Source of the DNA: an uncultured Erythrobacter sp.
Lineage (GTDB): Bacteria; Pseudomonadota; Alphaproteobacteria; Sphingomonadales; Sphingomonadaceae
Reading direction: 5' to 3'
NCBI GenBank assembly: GCA_947258465.1
Contig: CAMYIQ010000126.1
Coordinates: forward strand, 1-25,398
DNA: 25,398 bases
In this document: positions 15,749-22,861 of the stretch, in pieces
Numbering within the stretch: position 1 is the first letter of the stretch
Layout: the number at the start of each line of letters is the position of its first letter
The notes under the pieces: model-generated
Databases searched by the model: none
What the model was told of the DNA's origin: nothing
The model's input: the letters and a program-made list of their open reading frames with translations, nothing else
Program-made: the position numbers and the translations under genes

Positions 15749-16618
15749 ATGCAGTTCAGTCGTGTCACTTTCGTGGCCGTGATGTCCATGGCGCTATGCG
15801 CCTGCGGCAAGTCTTTCGACGGACCGGACGAGGGGGATCTCGGAGACTTCCTCGAAATGGAACTCGACGAGGGCATCGAAGCCGAGGACATCGAAATCAT
15901 CGCTGCGCAGAATGTCGGCGACGAGATCGAGCCGATCTACCGGACGCGTGCCAATCTCGATCTCGTGCTCGAGGAAGACTTCGTCGAACGCGTCGACGAG
16001 ATCGGCGATCGTCCGGTGGTCAAGGTTGTCGCCGAAGAAGGTACCGAATATCCAGCGGTCCTGTTCACCCGCTCGGAGCCGATCGGCGAAGACTGGACGG
16101 TCCGCATCGAAAAGCTTCAGGTGCGCAACCGCAAGGGCCGCCCGCTATCGAGCTTCTCCGACTACCTTATCGAGGGATCCGACGAGGAGAAGCAGGCGCT
16201 CGAGGCCCAGAAGCGCGAGGATGCCGAAGCCGAAAAGCAGGCAGCCGAGCGGCTCGCCGCGGCCCGGCGGGGCTTCGCGGCGAAGTGGACCGCCAGCCAG
16301 CCGCTCAAACGGCGCGGTTCGGTCTATTCGCGGAGGGGCCAGCAGATCGGAGTGAGCTTCGACCTCAAGCCCGGCGAGGACGGATTCGGCCGGGGCACCG
16401 GCAGGGTCTACGATTTCGCCGATCCATCGGTCTTCGCGCAGTCCGATGTGACCTATACGGTCGACGACAGCGGCGATTTCGCGACGGTGACCTTCCTCGC
16501 ACGCGCGCAGCATGACGAGCTGGGCTTCTATGTGACCGAAGGTACCAACTTCAAGCTGACCGACGACGGCAAGGCCGATATCGGCAATGGCCGCTGGTCG
16601 ATCGCGATGAAGAAATAG
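15749..16618 (+). CDS. Putative lipoprotein with charged helical linker, unknown function
   Basis: This 289-residue protein begins with a signal sequence that ends in ALCAC, with lipidation expected at cysteine 19 (the -2 cysteine is unusual). Residues of about 25-130 are very acidic and alternate short strands (DLVLEED, RPVVKVVAEEGTEYPAV). A helical, heptad-like charged segment at about 148-180 (EEKQALEAQKREDAEAEKQ and following) is probably a coiled coil or spacer. The C-terminal 100 residues look like a beta-rich domain (QIGVSFDLKPGEDGFGRGTGRVYDF, VTYTVDDSGDFATVTF). I do not recognise the family. The start is chosen for the GTGAGGGGG ribosome-binding region and the signal peptide; the frame is open further upstream into the ligase gene but without sense. 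It appears to be a single-gene unit. Confidence 0.83.
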   Translation: MQFSRVTFVAVMSMALCACGKSFDGPDEGDLGDFLEMELDEGIEAEDIEIIAAQNVGDEIEPIYRTRANLDLVLEEDFVERVDEIGDRPVVKVVAEEGTEYPAVLFTRSEPIGEDWTVRIEKLQVRNRKGRPLSSFSDYLIEGSDEEKQALEAQKREDAEAEKQAAERLAAARRGFAAKWTASQPLKRRGSVYSRRGQQIGVSFDLKPGEDGFGRGTGRVYDFADPSVFAQSDVTYTVDDSGDFATVTFLARAQHDELGFYVTEGTNFKLTDDGKADIGNGRWSIAMKK

Positions 16619-16626
16619 CCAGCAAA

Positions 16627-16651
16627 AACGGGCCGAAACCTTCGGCCCGTT
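16627..16651 (-). terminator. Intrinsic terminator for the UrcA-family gene
   Basis: An 11-bp perfect stem (AACGGGCCGAA with TTCGGCCCGTT) with a 3-base loop is followed on the minus strand by TTTTTGCT. It lies 51 bases downstream of the UrcA-family stop, which it should serve. It also begins 8 bases after the plus-strand lipoprotein stop; the plus side lacks a U-run, so it would act only partly in that direction. Confidence 0.85.
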
Positions 16652-16702
16652 CGGCGTAGCGGGGCGGTTTCGCTGCGGAACCACCCCGTATCGTTTGCAG
16701 GA

Positions 16703-16987
16703 TCAGTCTCGGCTGGCGAGGGCGAGCGTCTGCCGTGCTTTCAGCGTGCGCTTGGCTTTCTTGTAGCTGCGGCTTACGCAGTTGCGATTGGCCCAGCTGG
16801 CATTGTCGCAGACTTTTTTCGCGGCGCTCAGCAGGCGCTTGTCGAGCGTGCGAATGTGCTCGGGATTCGACAGGTCGAGATCGCCATAATCGACCGCAGC
16901 GGCGTTCTCGGTCAGATCCTGCGCGATGGCGGGAACGCTGACCGAGGCGGCGATTGCGGCGATGGTGGTAAGAATGATGCGACGCAT
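16703..16987 (-). CDS. UrcA family protein (small exported protein)
   Basis: The 94-residue product has a clear signal peptide (RRIILTTIAAIAASVSVPAIA, cleavage expected after residue 22), so it is periplasmic. The mature part has the pattern of the UrcA family: VDYGDLDLSNPEHIRTLDKRLLSAAKKVC, a second cysteine about 10 residues later, and an arginine/lysine-rich helix to the end. The two cysteines (KKVCDN and RNCVSR) probably pair. Family function is not known. The start at 16987 is preceded by AAGGAGAC at good spacing; an in-frame ATG at 17035 would spoil the signal peptide. A terminator follows 51 bases after the stop. Confidence 0.88.
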   Translation of the reverse strand: MRRIILTTIAAIAASVSVPAIAQDLTENAAAVDYGDLDLSNPEHIRTLDKRLLSAAKKVCDNASWANRNCVSRSYKKAKRTLKARQTLALASRD

Positions 16988-17044
16988 GGGAAGTCTCCTT
17001 GGGAGGTGATTCGAACGGTCGCCTTCGTCGTGCATCCTGTTTGT

Positions 17045-17050
17045 ATTATC
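17045..17050 (-). promoter_or_regulatory. Candidate -10 element for the UrcA-family gene
   Basis: GATAAT on the minus strand, 57 bases before the UrcA-family start, is the best -10 match in the region. I see no good -35 hexamer at the right spacing; instead an imperfect tandem repeat (17053-17082) covers that position, which would fit an activator-dependent promoter. This is a guess from pattern only. Confidence 0.35.
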
Positions 17051-17052
17051 GC

Positions 17053-17082
17053 CATCATGGTGCGCTGCATCATGAGGTGCTG
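17053..17082. repeat. Imperfect 15-bp tandem repeat in the UrcA-family promoter region
   Basis: CATCATGGTGCGCTG is followed directly by CATCATGAGGTGCTG, 12 of 15 positions identical. The repeat ends 3 bases from the candidate -10 element. It could be a double regulator site or simply chance. Confidence 0.4.
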
Positions 17083-17659
17083 CAAGTGCGAAAGGCGCAT
17101 TGGGACGTGCACGCGGCTCATCAAAGCGTTTCGAGACGCGGCGCCGACTTCTTGGGGGGAGGGAGAGGAATGTCGGCGGCCGCGTCTCTACTCGCTGCCA
17201 TATCGCCTCGCCGGTGCGGGGGCCGATAGCCTGCCGCGGGTGGCGAGGAAGGCCAGAAACGTGGCTGCTTGGGGGGCCAGCGCTTCTGTAACTCGTCCGG
17301 GACGGGAGGGTCAGGGTTCACCGTCCGGCTGTGAGGGGGAAATAATCTTTCATGCCCGCGTACAAAAGTGAGAAAAGATCGAAAGATGTTGCGTTTTGCG
17401 CAAGGGCGATGGAGCCGTCTTCCCGGCAACGAAACCCGACCTCCCCCGATTAGCTGGGTCTAAGTAGGCGATTTGGCTGTCGAATTGCGGGGCGGCAAGC
17501 AGTCGCGGCGGAAGAGCGTGCGGCACGCACCGGTAAGCTCAAGCGCAAAAACACAGCGTAGAATCGCGCAATCGCCGCGCCCTTGCAGATAATTTCCCGG
17601 CATCGCTGGGCACTCGCCTGCGAGCCGCTGGACAGGTATGGCATGCTGGCCTTAACGGG

Positions 17660-19240
17660 ATGGCCATGCAGGCAGAACATCTTCCCGATTCCATTCTCAT
17701 CGTCGATTTCGGCAGCCAGGTCACCCAGCTCATCGCACGCCGTGTGCGCGAAGCGGGCGTATACTCCGAGATCGCGCCTTTCACACAGGCGGAGGAGGCG
17801 TTCCATCGCCTGCGGCCCAAGGGCATCATCCTGTCCGGTTCGCCCGCTAGCGTGTGCGACGAGGGCAGCCCGCGTGCCCCGCAGGTGCTGTTCGACAGCG
17901 GATTGCCGATCCTCGGCATTTGTTACGGTCAGCAGGTGATGAGCCGGCAATTGGGCGGCGAGGTTCGTCCCGGCCACGAAACGGGCGAAGGCGGCGAGTT
18001 CGGCCGCGCATATCTGACCGTCACCGAAGAGTGCGCCCTGTTCGACGGTCTTTGGAAGACCGGCGAGCGTCACCAGGTATGGATGAGCCACGGCGACAAG
18101 GTCACCGAGTTCGCGCCCGGCTTCAAGATCGTCGCCATCAGCGACGGCGCGCCCTTTGCGGTCATCGCCGACGAGGAGCGCAAATATTACGGCACCCAGT
18201 TCCACCCCGAAGTGGCTCACACACCCGATGGCGGCAAGCTGCTCGCCAATTTCGTGCGCCATGTCTGTGGGCTTGCTGGCGACTGGACCATGGCCGAATT
18301 CCGCAAGACCAAAATCGAGGAAATCCGCGAACAGGTGGGTGACGGCAAGGTCATTTGCGGCTTGTCGGGCGGTGTCGATTCCGCCGTTGCCGCAGTCCTC
18401 ATCCACGAAGCGATCGGCGACCAGTTGACCTGCGTCTTCGTCGATCACGGCCTCATGCGGATGAACGAGGCCGAGCAGGTCGTCACCCTGTTCCGCGACC
18501 ATTACAACATCCCGCTGGTCCATGTGAACGCGGAGGACATGTTCCTCGGCGGGCTCGAAGGCCAGACCGATCCGGAAAAGAAGCGCAAATTCATCGGCGG
18601 CGCGTTCATCGATCTGTTCGAGGCCGAAGCGAAGAAGATCGGCGGCGCGGATTTCCTCGCGCAGGGTACGCTCTATCCCGATGTGATCGAGAGTGTCAGC
18701 TTCACCGGCGGGCCAAGTGTCACGATCAAGAGCCACCACAATGTCGGGGGCCTGCCCGAACGGATGAATATGGAGCTGGTCGAACCCTTGCGCGAACTGT
18801 TCAAGGACGAGGTCCGCGAACTGGGCCGCGAACTCGGCCTGCCCGAAGTGTTTGTCGGCCGCCACCCCTTCCCCGGGCCTGGCCTCGCGATCCGGATCCC
18901 GGGCGAAGTAACGAAAGAGCGCTGCGATATCCTGCGCAAGGCCGATGCGATCTATCTCGAGGAAATCCGCAATGCCGGTCTCTATGATGCGATCTGGCAG
19001 GCTTTCGCCGTGCTGCTGCCGGTCAAGACTGTCGGCGTGATGGGCGACGGGCGCACGTATGACAGCGTCTGCGGCCTTCGCGCGGTGACCAGTACCGACG
19101 GCATGACCGCCGATATCTACCCCTTCGACAGCGCTTTTCTCAGCCGCGTCGCGACGCGCATCATCAACGAGGTGCAGGGTATCAACCGCGTGGTCTACGA
19201 CTATACCAGCAAGCCCCCCGGTACGATCGAGTGGGAATGA
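17660..19240 (+). CDS. guaA: GMP synthase (glutamine-hydrolysing)
   Basis: The 526-residue enzyme makes GMP from XMP, ATP and glutamine, the last step of guanine nucleotide synthesis. The class I amidotransferase domain has DFGSQVTQLIARRVRE (16-31), the nucleophile C88 in GICYGQQ, and H182/E184 in QFHPEV. The ATP pyrophosphatase domain has the P-loop SGGVDS (236-241), and the C-terminal dimerisation domain ends DYTSKPPGTIEWE, the standard GuaA tail. Nothing is missing. Two ATGs (17660 and 17666) are possible; no strong ribosome-binding site separates them. It lacks guaB next to it and seems to be a single transcript unit with a long leader. Confidence 0.98.
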   Translation: MAMQAEHLPDSILIVDFGSQVTQLIARRVREAGVYSEIAPFTQAEEAFHRLRPKGIILSGSPASVCDEGSPRAPQVLFDSGLPILGICYGQQVMSRQLGGEVRPGHETGEGGEFGRAYLTVTEECALFDGLWKTGERHQVWMSHGDKVTEFAPGFKIVAISDGAPFAVIADEERKYYGTQFHPEVAHTPDGGKLLANFVRHVCGLAGDWTMAEFRKTKIEEIREQVGDGKVICGLSGGVDSAVAAVLIHEAIGDQLTCVFVDHGLMRMNEAEQVVTLFRDHYNIPLVHVNAEDMFLGGLEGQTDPEKKRKFIGGAFIDLFEAEAKKIGGADFLAQGTLYPDVIESVSFTGGPSVTIKSHHNVGGLPERMNMELVEPLRELFKDEVRELGRELGLPEVFVGRHPFPGPGLAIRIPGEVTKERCDILRKADAIYLEEIRNAGLYDAIWQAFAVLLPVKTVGVMGDGRTYDSVCGLRAVTSTDGMTADIYPFDSAFLSRVATRIINEVQGINRVVYDYTSKPPGTIEWE

Positions 19241-19311
19241 AACGAGGCGGGATCTCGCCCGGTGTCTGCGAGGCCGTGCAGTAACTTTATCTCGAGGCGG
19301 TTCATCGAAGC

Positions 19312-19354
19312 TTGATCTGAATCAACGCCTTTGATGCGAATCGCCCGCATAATG
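19312..19354 (+). promoter_or_regulatory. FNR/FixK-type class II promoter (box 19312-19325, -10 19349-19354)
   Basis: TTGATCTGAATCAA is an exact match to the FNR consensus TTGAT-N4-ATCAA. A -10-like CATAAT follows at 19349-19354. If transcription starts at 19360, the box is centred at -41.5, the standard position of class II FNR-activated promoters. The 66-codon membrane-protein gene begins 26 bases after that start with its own ribosome-binding site. The match and spacing are seen directly; oxygen control by an FNR-family regulator is inferred from the established motif. Confidence 0.75.
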
Positions 19355-19385
19355 TGACCACAACCGTACAAGCGGGAGCCACGCA

Positions 19386-19586
19386 ATGTTCCGAATGATG
19401 CTCATCATGTTACCGATTGTGGCGACGTCGTTGATGGGAATGGCCGTCATCGCGGTGCTGTCGATGGATATGAATGCCGGATGGCAACCGATCGCAATCG
19501 CTGCGGCTGCGGGATTGATCGTTTCGTTTCCGATTTCCTGGTTCGTTGGCAGGCGGATAGTGGCGGTGACGGGCTGGGGTAGCTGA
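19386..19586 (+). CDS. Small two-span membrane protein, unknown function
   Basis: This 66-residue protein has two hydrophobic helices (about residues 3-24 and 33-54) joined by a short loop DMNAGWQP, with a basic end to the second helix (GRRIV). The ATG is preceded by GCGGGAG at good spacing. The arrangement (a TSLMG motif in the first helix, an AAAAGLIVSFPISWFVGRRI second helix) resembles small alphaproteobacterial membrane proteins that some databases label CTP synthetase, a label with no biochemical sense for a protein this short; that resemblance is from memory. The promoter upstream carries a perfect FNR box, so the protein is likely made under low oxygen. It may modulate a respiratory complex or another membrane protein, but this is speculation. 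Confidence 0.82.
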   Translation: MFRMMLIMLPIVATSLMGMAVIAVLSMDMNAGWQPIAIAAAAGLIVSFPISWFVGRRIVAVTGWGS

Positions 19587-19641
19587 CGGTCGGCAAAGCG
19601 CTGGCTTGCTGTCCCGGCGCTTGCCGGATTATCCCGGCGCG

Positions 19642-20346
19642 ATGCAGCTTACTCTCGGTCCCGATCCACGTGCCGAAACGCTCCGGCGCCTTCAGCTCCT
19701 GCTGGTGCAGCGCTTCGGGCATATCGGGCGGGCCACGGTGGAAAGGCGGAGGCCCGAATGGGTGATCGTGCAGGGCGTGATCGGGGCGCGGACCAAGTCT
19801 GAGGTTTCGAACGCGGCGACCGATCGGTTGCTGACACGCTATGACAGTTGGGAAGGCGTTGCGGGGGCACCGCTCGATGCGCTTCGGCAGGAACTGGCTT
19901 CGCAGACCTACCCCAATATCGCGGCGGAGCGGCTCAAGGCATGCCTCACCGATCTGATCGAGCGACGCGGCGCCGTGGACCTGTCGCATCTGGAGCGGAT
20001 GGATACCGGCGATGCGATGGACTGGCTTGAACAGCTCCCTGGCGTCGGGCGCAAGATCGCTGCCGGGGTCATGAATGCCTCGACACTGGATCGCCGCGCG
20101 ATTGTGCTCGATTCGCATCACCGGCGCATCCTCCAGCGCATGGGGCTGGTGCCGCCAAAAGCCAGCACGGCGCGCGCCTTCGATGCGATCATGCCTGCAA
20201 TGCCCGAGGAATGGTCTGCCGCCGATTATGACGAGCATCACCTGCTGATGAAGAAGCTCGGCCAGACATGGTGCCGACCATCCTCGCCGGCTTGTTCCGA
20301 TTGCCCGGCCCAAGCGCTGTGCGAGACGGGAAGGAGCCAAGGCTGA
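19642..20346 (+). CDS. Endonuclease III-like HhH-GPD DNA glycosylase with [4Fe-4S] cluster
   Basis: The 234-residue product has the helix-hairpin-helix LPGVGRKIAAGV with the lyase lysine K138, the catalytic aspartate D157 in IVLDSHH, and a C-terminal cluster loop C211-x6-C218-x2-C221-x5-C227. It is thus a bifunctional base-excision enzyme in principle. Compared with the canonical nth at 21673 it is divergent: VIVQGVIGARTKSE replaces the usual LSAQxTD region that helps flip the base, and SHHRR replaces THVxR. That suggests a different lesion range. The ATG at 19642 is chosen over an upstream TTG at 19606 because similarity begins here. It lies 37 bases before the Nramp-like gene on the same strand. 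Confidence 0.9.
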   Translation: MQLTLGPDPRAETLRRLQLLLVQRFGHIGRATVERRRPEWVIVQGVIGARTKSEVSNAATDRLLTRYDSWEGVAGAPLDALRQELASQTYPNIAAERLKACLTDLIERRGAVDLSHLERMDTGDAMDWLEQLPGVGRKIAAGVMNASTLDRRAIVLDSHHRRILQRMGLVPPKASTARAFDAIMPAMPEEWSAADYDEHHLLMKKLGQTWCRPSSPACSDCPAQALCETGRSQG

Positions 20347-20383
20347 TTGCAGCGCGGCGCGGCTTGCGCCACAAGGGCACGCA

Positions 20384-21673
20384 ATGAGGCGTATCGGCTC
20401 GATCCTGTTGTGGTCCGCAATCGCGGCGGCATTTATCGGACCCGGCACGGTCGCGGCCGCTGCCAGTGCGGGCGCGGGGACGGGCGCTGCGCTGCTCTGG
20501 GCCATTCTGTTCTCCGGCATAGCCACGTTCACCTTGCAGGAATTCGCCGGGCGGTTGGCGGTGGCTACGGATCAGGATCTCGCCACCGTTCTGCGCCGCC
20601 GCTATCCCACCGGTTTCGCGCGCGCGGCCACCGTGCTGCTGGTCGGTGGGGCGGTTCTGCTGGGATGCGCAGCCTATGAGGCCGGCAATATCCTTGGCGG
20701 CGCGGCGGGCACGATGCTGGCGCTCGACCTGCCAAGAGACGTGGTGACGGTGATACTGGCGCTCGCGGCAGGCAGCCTTCTGCTCGCCGGATCGCCGCAA
20801 GTCGTCGCCAGGCTGATGGCGATATTCGTCGCCCTGATGGGGGTAGGCTTTCTGGCGGTGGCCATCTCGCTCTCGCCTGCTCTCGGCCCTGTGCTGGCAG
20901 GGCTCGTTCCAAACCCGGGCTTTGCCGACGATCCTGCCGCGCTGCTGGGCGTACTGGCGTTGGTGGGCACCACCGTGGTTCCTTACAACCTCTTCCTGGG
21001 GGCGGCACTGGCGCGGGGGCAGAACCTGCGCGAAATGCGATTCGGCCTGGGCGTTTCGGTAGGAATCGGCGTGCTGATTACATCGGCGATCTTGATAGTC
21101 GGCACCGCGCTGACGGGCGCCTTCTCGTTCGAGGCGCTGGGCGACACGCTGGCGAGCCAGCTTGGCGCCTGGGCGCGCACCGGATTCGGCATCGGTTTGC
21201 TCGCAGCCGGGATATCCTCCGCAGTCACCGCTCCGCTCGCGGCGGCGCTGACCGCGCGCGGACTGTTCGGTGCAGCCGACGCGCCGGAATGGGGGGCGAA
21301 CGGCTGGCGGTTCCGGTCCGTCTGGTTGGCCGTTCTGGGGATCGGCCTGGTGTTCGGCCTTGCCGATATCCGACCCGCACCGGCGATCCTCGCCGCGCAG
21401 GCCTTCAATGGCGCGCTTCTCCCACTCGTCGCGCTGTTCCTGCTCGCGGCGATGAACGACGACGCGCTGCTGGGCGAAAACGCCAACGGCCTTGCCGCCA
21501 ACGGCTTCGGCCTGCTCGTAGTGGGAGTAGCGACCATGCTTGGCCTCACTGCGGTTGCCCGGGTGGCGGGTTCGATCTTCGGGTTCGACCTGCCCGACCC
21601 GGGCCTGATGCTGCCCGCCTTCGCCGTTCTCGGCGTGTTCATGGGCCGCGCCGCGACACGCCGCACACGGTGA
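20384..21673 (+). CDS. Divergent Nramp-family transporter without the canonical metal-binding residues
   Basis: The 429-residue protein has 11 or so hydrophobic segments and the Nramp order of motifs. Segment 1 reads IGPGTVAAAASAGAGTG (18-34) and segment 6 reads GTTVVPYNLFLGAA (195-208). In MntH/DMT1 the metal is held by D and N of DPGN and by M of MPH; here these positions are G19, T22 and V199, and the histidine of MPH is Y201. The remaining fold signature (LLWAILFSGIATFTLQEFAGRLAV, 37-60) is good. It therefore belongs to a non-canonical Nramp branch whose substrate cannot be taken as Mn2+ or Fe2+. Start at 20384 is the first ATG after the glycosylase; the stop overlaps the nth ATG by 1 base, so nth is probably coupled to it. 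Confidence 0.87.
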   Translation: MRRIGSILLWSAIAAAFIGPGTVAAAASAGAGTGAALLWAILFSGIATFTLQEFAGRLAVATDQDLATVLRRRYPTGFARAATVLLVGGAVLLGCAAYEAGNILGGAAGTMLALDLPRDVVTVILALAAGSLLLAGSPQVVARLMAIFVALMGVGFLAVAISLSPALGPVLAGLVPNPGFADDPAALLGVLALVGTTVVPYNLFLGAALARGQNLREMRFGLGVSVGIGVLITSAILIVGTALTGAFSFEALGDTLASQLGAWARTGFGIGLLAAGISSAVTAPLAAALTARGLFGAADAPEWGANGWRFRSVWLAVLGIGLVFGLADIRPAPAILAAQAFNGALLPLVALFLLAAMNDDALLGENANGLAANGFGLLVVGVATMLGLTAVARVAGSIFGFDLPDPGLMLPAFAVLGVFMGRAATRRTR

Positions 21674-22335
21674 TGACTGGCCCGCTGCCGGAGGATCAGG
21701 TCGAAGAAGTCTACCGCCGCCTGTCGGAGGCGATGCCCGGGCGTACACGCGGGGCGAAGGGGCCGAAGGGTCAACCCGATGCGTTCCGGTCGTGCATATC
21801 GTGCATACTGTCGGCGCAATCGCTCGACAGGAACACCGCCGCTGCCGCCCATGCGCTTTTCGCACTCGCGAAAACGCCGCAGGGCATGCTCGCGCTCGAC
21901 GAGAGCGAGATAGCGGAGGCGATCAAACCATGCGGGCTCTACAATAGGAAAGCGCGCAATATTCGCGCGTTCTGCACAGCGTTGCTGGCGGACCGTGGCG
22001 GGGTGGTGCCCGATACGCGCGAAGGACTGATGGCGCTGCCCGGCATCGGGCGCAAATGCGCGGATATTGTGCTGAGCTTCACCTTCGGCAAAGACGTGAT
22101 CGCGGTCGACACCCATGTGCACCGCGTGTGCAACCGTATCGGCCTGACCGACGCCAGGACTGCCGATAAGACCGCTGCGCAACTCGAAGATCGCTCGCCC
22201 GAATGGGCGCGAGGCGACGGGCATTTCTGGCTGATCCAGTTCGGTAAGCGCATCTGCACTGCGCACGCGCCGAAATGCGAGACATGCCCCGTCTCGGATA
22301 TGTGCCTCTCCTACCGCGCAGGGCAGCAGGGCTGA
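21673..22335 (+). CDS. nth: Endonuclease III
   Basis: The 220-residue base-excision repair enzyme removes oxidised pyrimidines and cuts at abasic sites. Seen are the SAQSLDRNT base-flipping loop (47-55), the helix-hairpin-helix LPGIGRKCADIV with lyase lysine K128, catalytic aspartate D146 in VDTHVHRVCNR, and the cluster cysteines C195-x6-C202-x2-C205-x5-C211. Spacing and length are those of normal Nth. The frame is open far upstream, but the family start is at 21673; its ATG shares one base with the Nramp-like stop (TGATG). A GTG one codon earlier is an alternative. It converges on the secreted-protein gene at 22393. Confidence 0.95.
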   Translation: MTGPLPEDQVEEVYRRLSEAMPGRTRGAKGPKGQPDAFRSCISCILSAQSLDRNTAAAAHALFALAKTPQGMLALDESEIAEAIKPCGLYNRKARNIRAFCTALLADRGGVVPDTREGLMALPGIGRKCADIVLSFTFGKDVIAVDTHVHRVCNRIGLTDARTADKTAAQLEDRSPEWARGDGHFWLIQFGKRICTAHAPKCETCPVSDMCLSYRAGQQG

Positions 22336-22353
22336 GCCCGGAAGGTGGGAGCG

Positions 22354-22379
22354 GCGGTGCCGAGGAGGCCCCGCACCGC
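22354..22379. terminator. GC-rich hairpin between convergent nth and secreted-protein genes
   Basis: GCGGTGC pairs with GCACCGC around a 12-base loop, and a perfect 12-base palindrome (CGCGACGTCGCG, 22377-22388) touches its right arm. It fills the 57-base gap between two convergent stops. No U-run follows on either strand, so termination is only suggested by position. Confidence 0.35.
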
Positions 22380-22392
22380 GACGTCGCGACGC

Positions 22393-22803
22393 TTAGCCTT
22401 CGGCATCGACCTCGGTATAGGGTATGAAGTCGTCGAGCATAAGCACCCCGCTGAAGAACCCGCCCACGCGGTCGACCAGTTCGATCGTGTCGGTTCGGCA
22501 AAGCGAGCTGCCGCTAAACCGCTTCAGCACCATCACATCGCTATCGTCGATGCTGTCCGGATTGCGGGTATAATTGACCCAGATCGTCTTGCCGTCGCGA
22601 TAGACCAGCGCGGTATTGTCGATCTGCGTCAGGTTGCGGCTGCCGAACGTGTTGATGCAGCTTTGCGGCTCGCCTGCCACACGCCCTTCGAGCATTTCGG
22701 CAAGCTTCTTCTCGCCGCGTGTCATCTCTTCGGATTCTTCCGCCAGAGCGGGAGCGGCCAACAGACCGAGCGCGGCAGTTGCGAGAGCTAGAGGCTTGAG
22801 CAT
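22393..22803 (-). CDS. Small secreted protein with two cysteines, unknown function
   Basis: The 136-residue protein has a standard signal peptide (MLKPLALATAALGLLAAPALA, cleavage after residue 21). The mature part starts with an acidic helix (EESEEMTRGEKKLAEMLEGRVAGEP) and continues as alternating strands, with C49 (PQSCINTF) and C102 (SSLCRTD) likely forming one disulfide; the block FGSRNLTQIDNTALVYRDGKTIWVN is distinctive. I recognise the pattern as a sphingomonad-type hypothetical protein but not a function. AGGAGATT lies before the ATG. It follows tldD by 58 bases on the same strand but has its own ribosome-binding site. Confidence 0.85.
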   Translation of the reverse strand: MLKPLALATAALGLLAAPALAEESEEMTRGEKKLAEMLEGRVAGEPQSCINTFGSRNLTQIDNTALVYRDGKTIWVNYTRNPDSIDDSDVMVLKRFSGSSLCRTDTIELVDRVGGFFSGVLMLDDFIPYTEVDAEG

Positions 22804-22861
22804 GGCGAATCTCCTGTTGAGCGCAGGAATACTAAACCATGATGGCTGAACCTGCGATGAG

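Larger units (their letters stand above)
16988..17659. other. Long intergenic stretch upstream of guaA and of the UrcA-family gene
   Basis: About 670 bases carry no gene I can support. Contents: the UrcA-family ribosome-binding site and candidate promoter at the left end; a G-rich part (17150-17280) with runs of six G; an AT-richer patch (17340-17400) containing ATCTTTC and GAAAGAT as a spaced inverted repeat and TTGCG-TTTTG-CGCAA; and a GC-rich leader before guaA. Short openings on both strands (for example 17121-17429 minus) have arginine/proline-rich products without family features. I searched by eye for 6S, SRP, RNase P, tmRNA and tRNA signatures and did not find them. Confidence 0.6.

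Noticed and set aside
16681..16705. EcfG-type promoter (GGAAC and CGTT)
   Set aside because: Spacing is 10 bases instead of the 16-17 needed, and it lies at a gene end.
17121..17429. 102-codon open frame, minus strand, in the guaA upstream gap
   Set aside because: Proline/arginine-rich, no ribosome-binding site, no family pattern; could be a decayed or spurious frame but cannot be supported.
17220..17460. Possible 6S, SRP or RNase P RNA
   Set aside because: Short resemblances (for example GGTCAGGGTTCACCG) do not extend to the conserved cores of these RNAs when compared from memory; only a covariance search could decide.
19241..19280. Possible terminator after guaA
   Set aside because: GGCGGGATCTCGCC gives only a short imperfect stem with no U-run.
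20189..21865. 558-codon open frame opposite the Nramp-like gene
   Set aside because: Product is a string of R, Q, G and H typical of antisense frames in GC-rich DNA.
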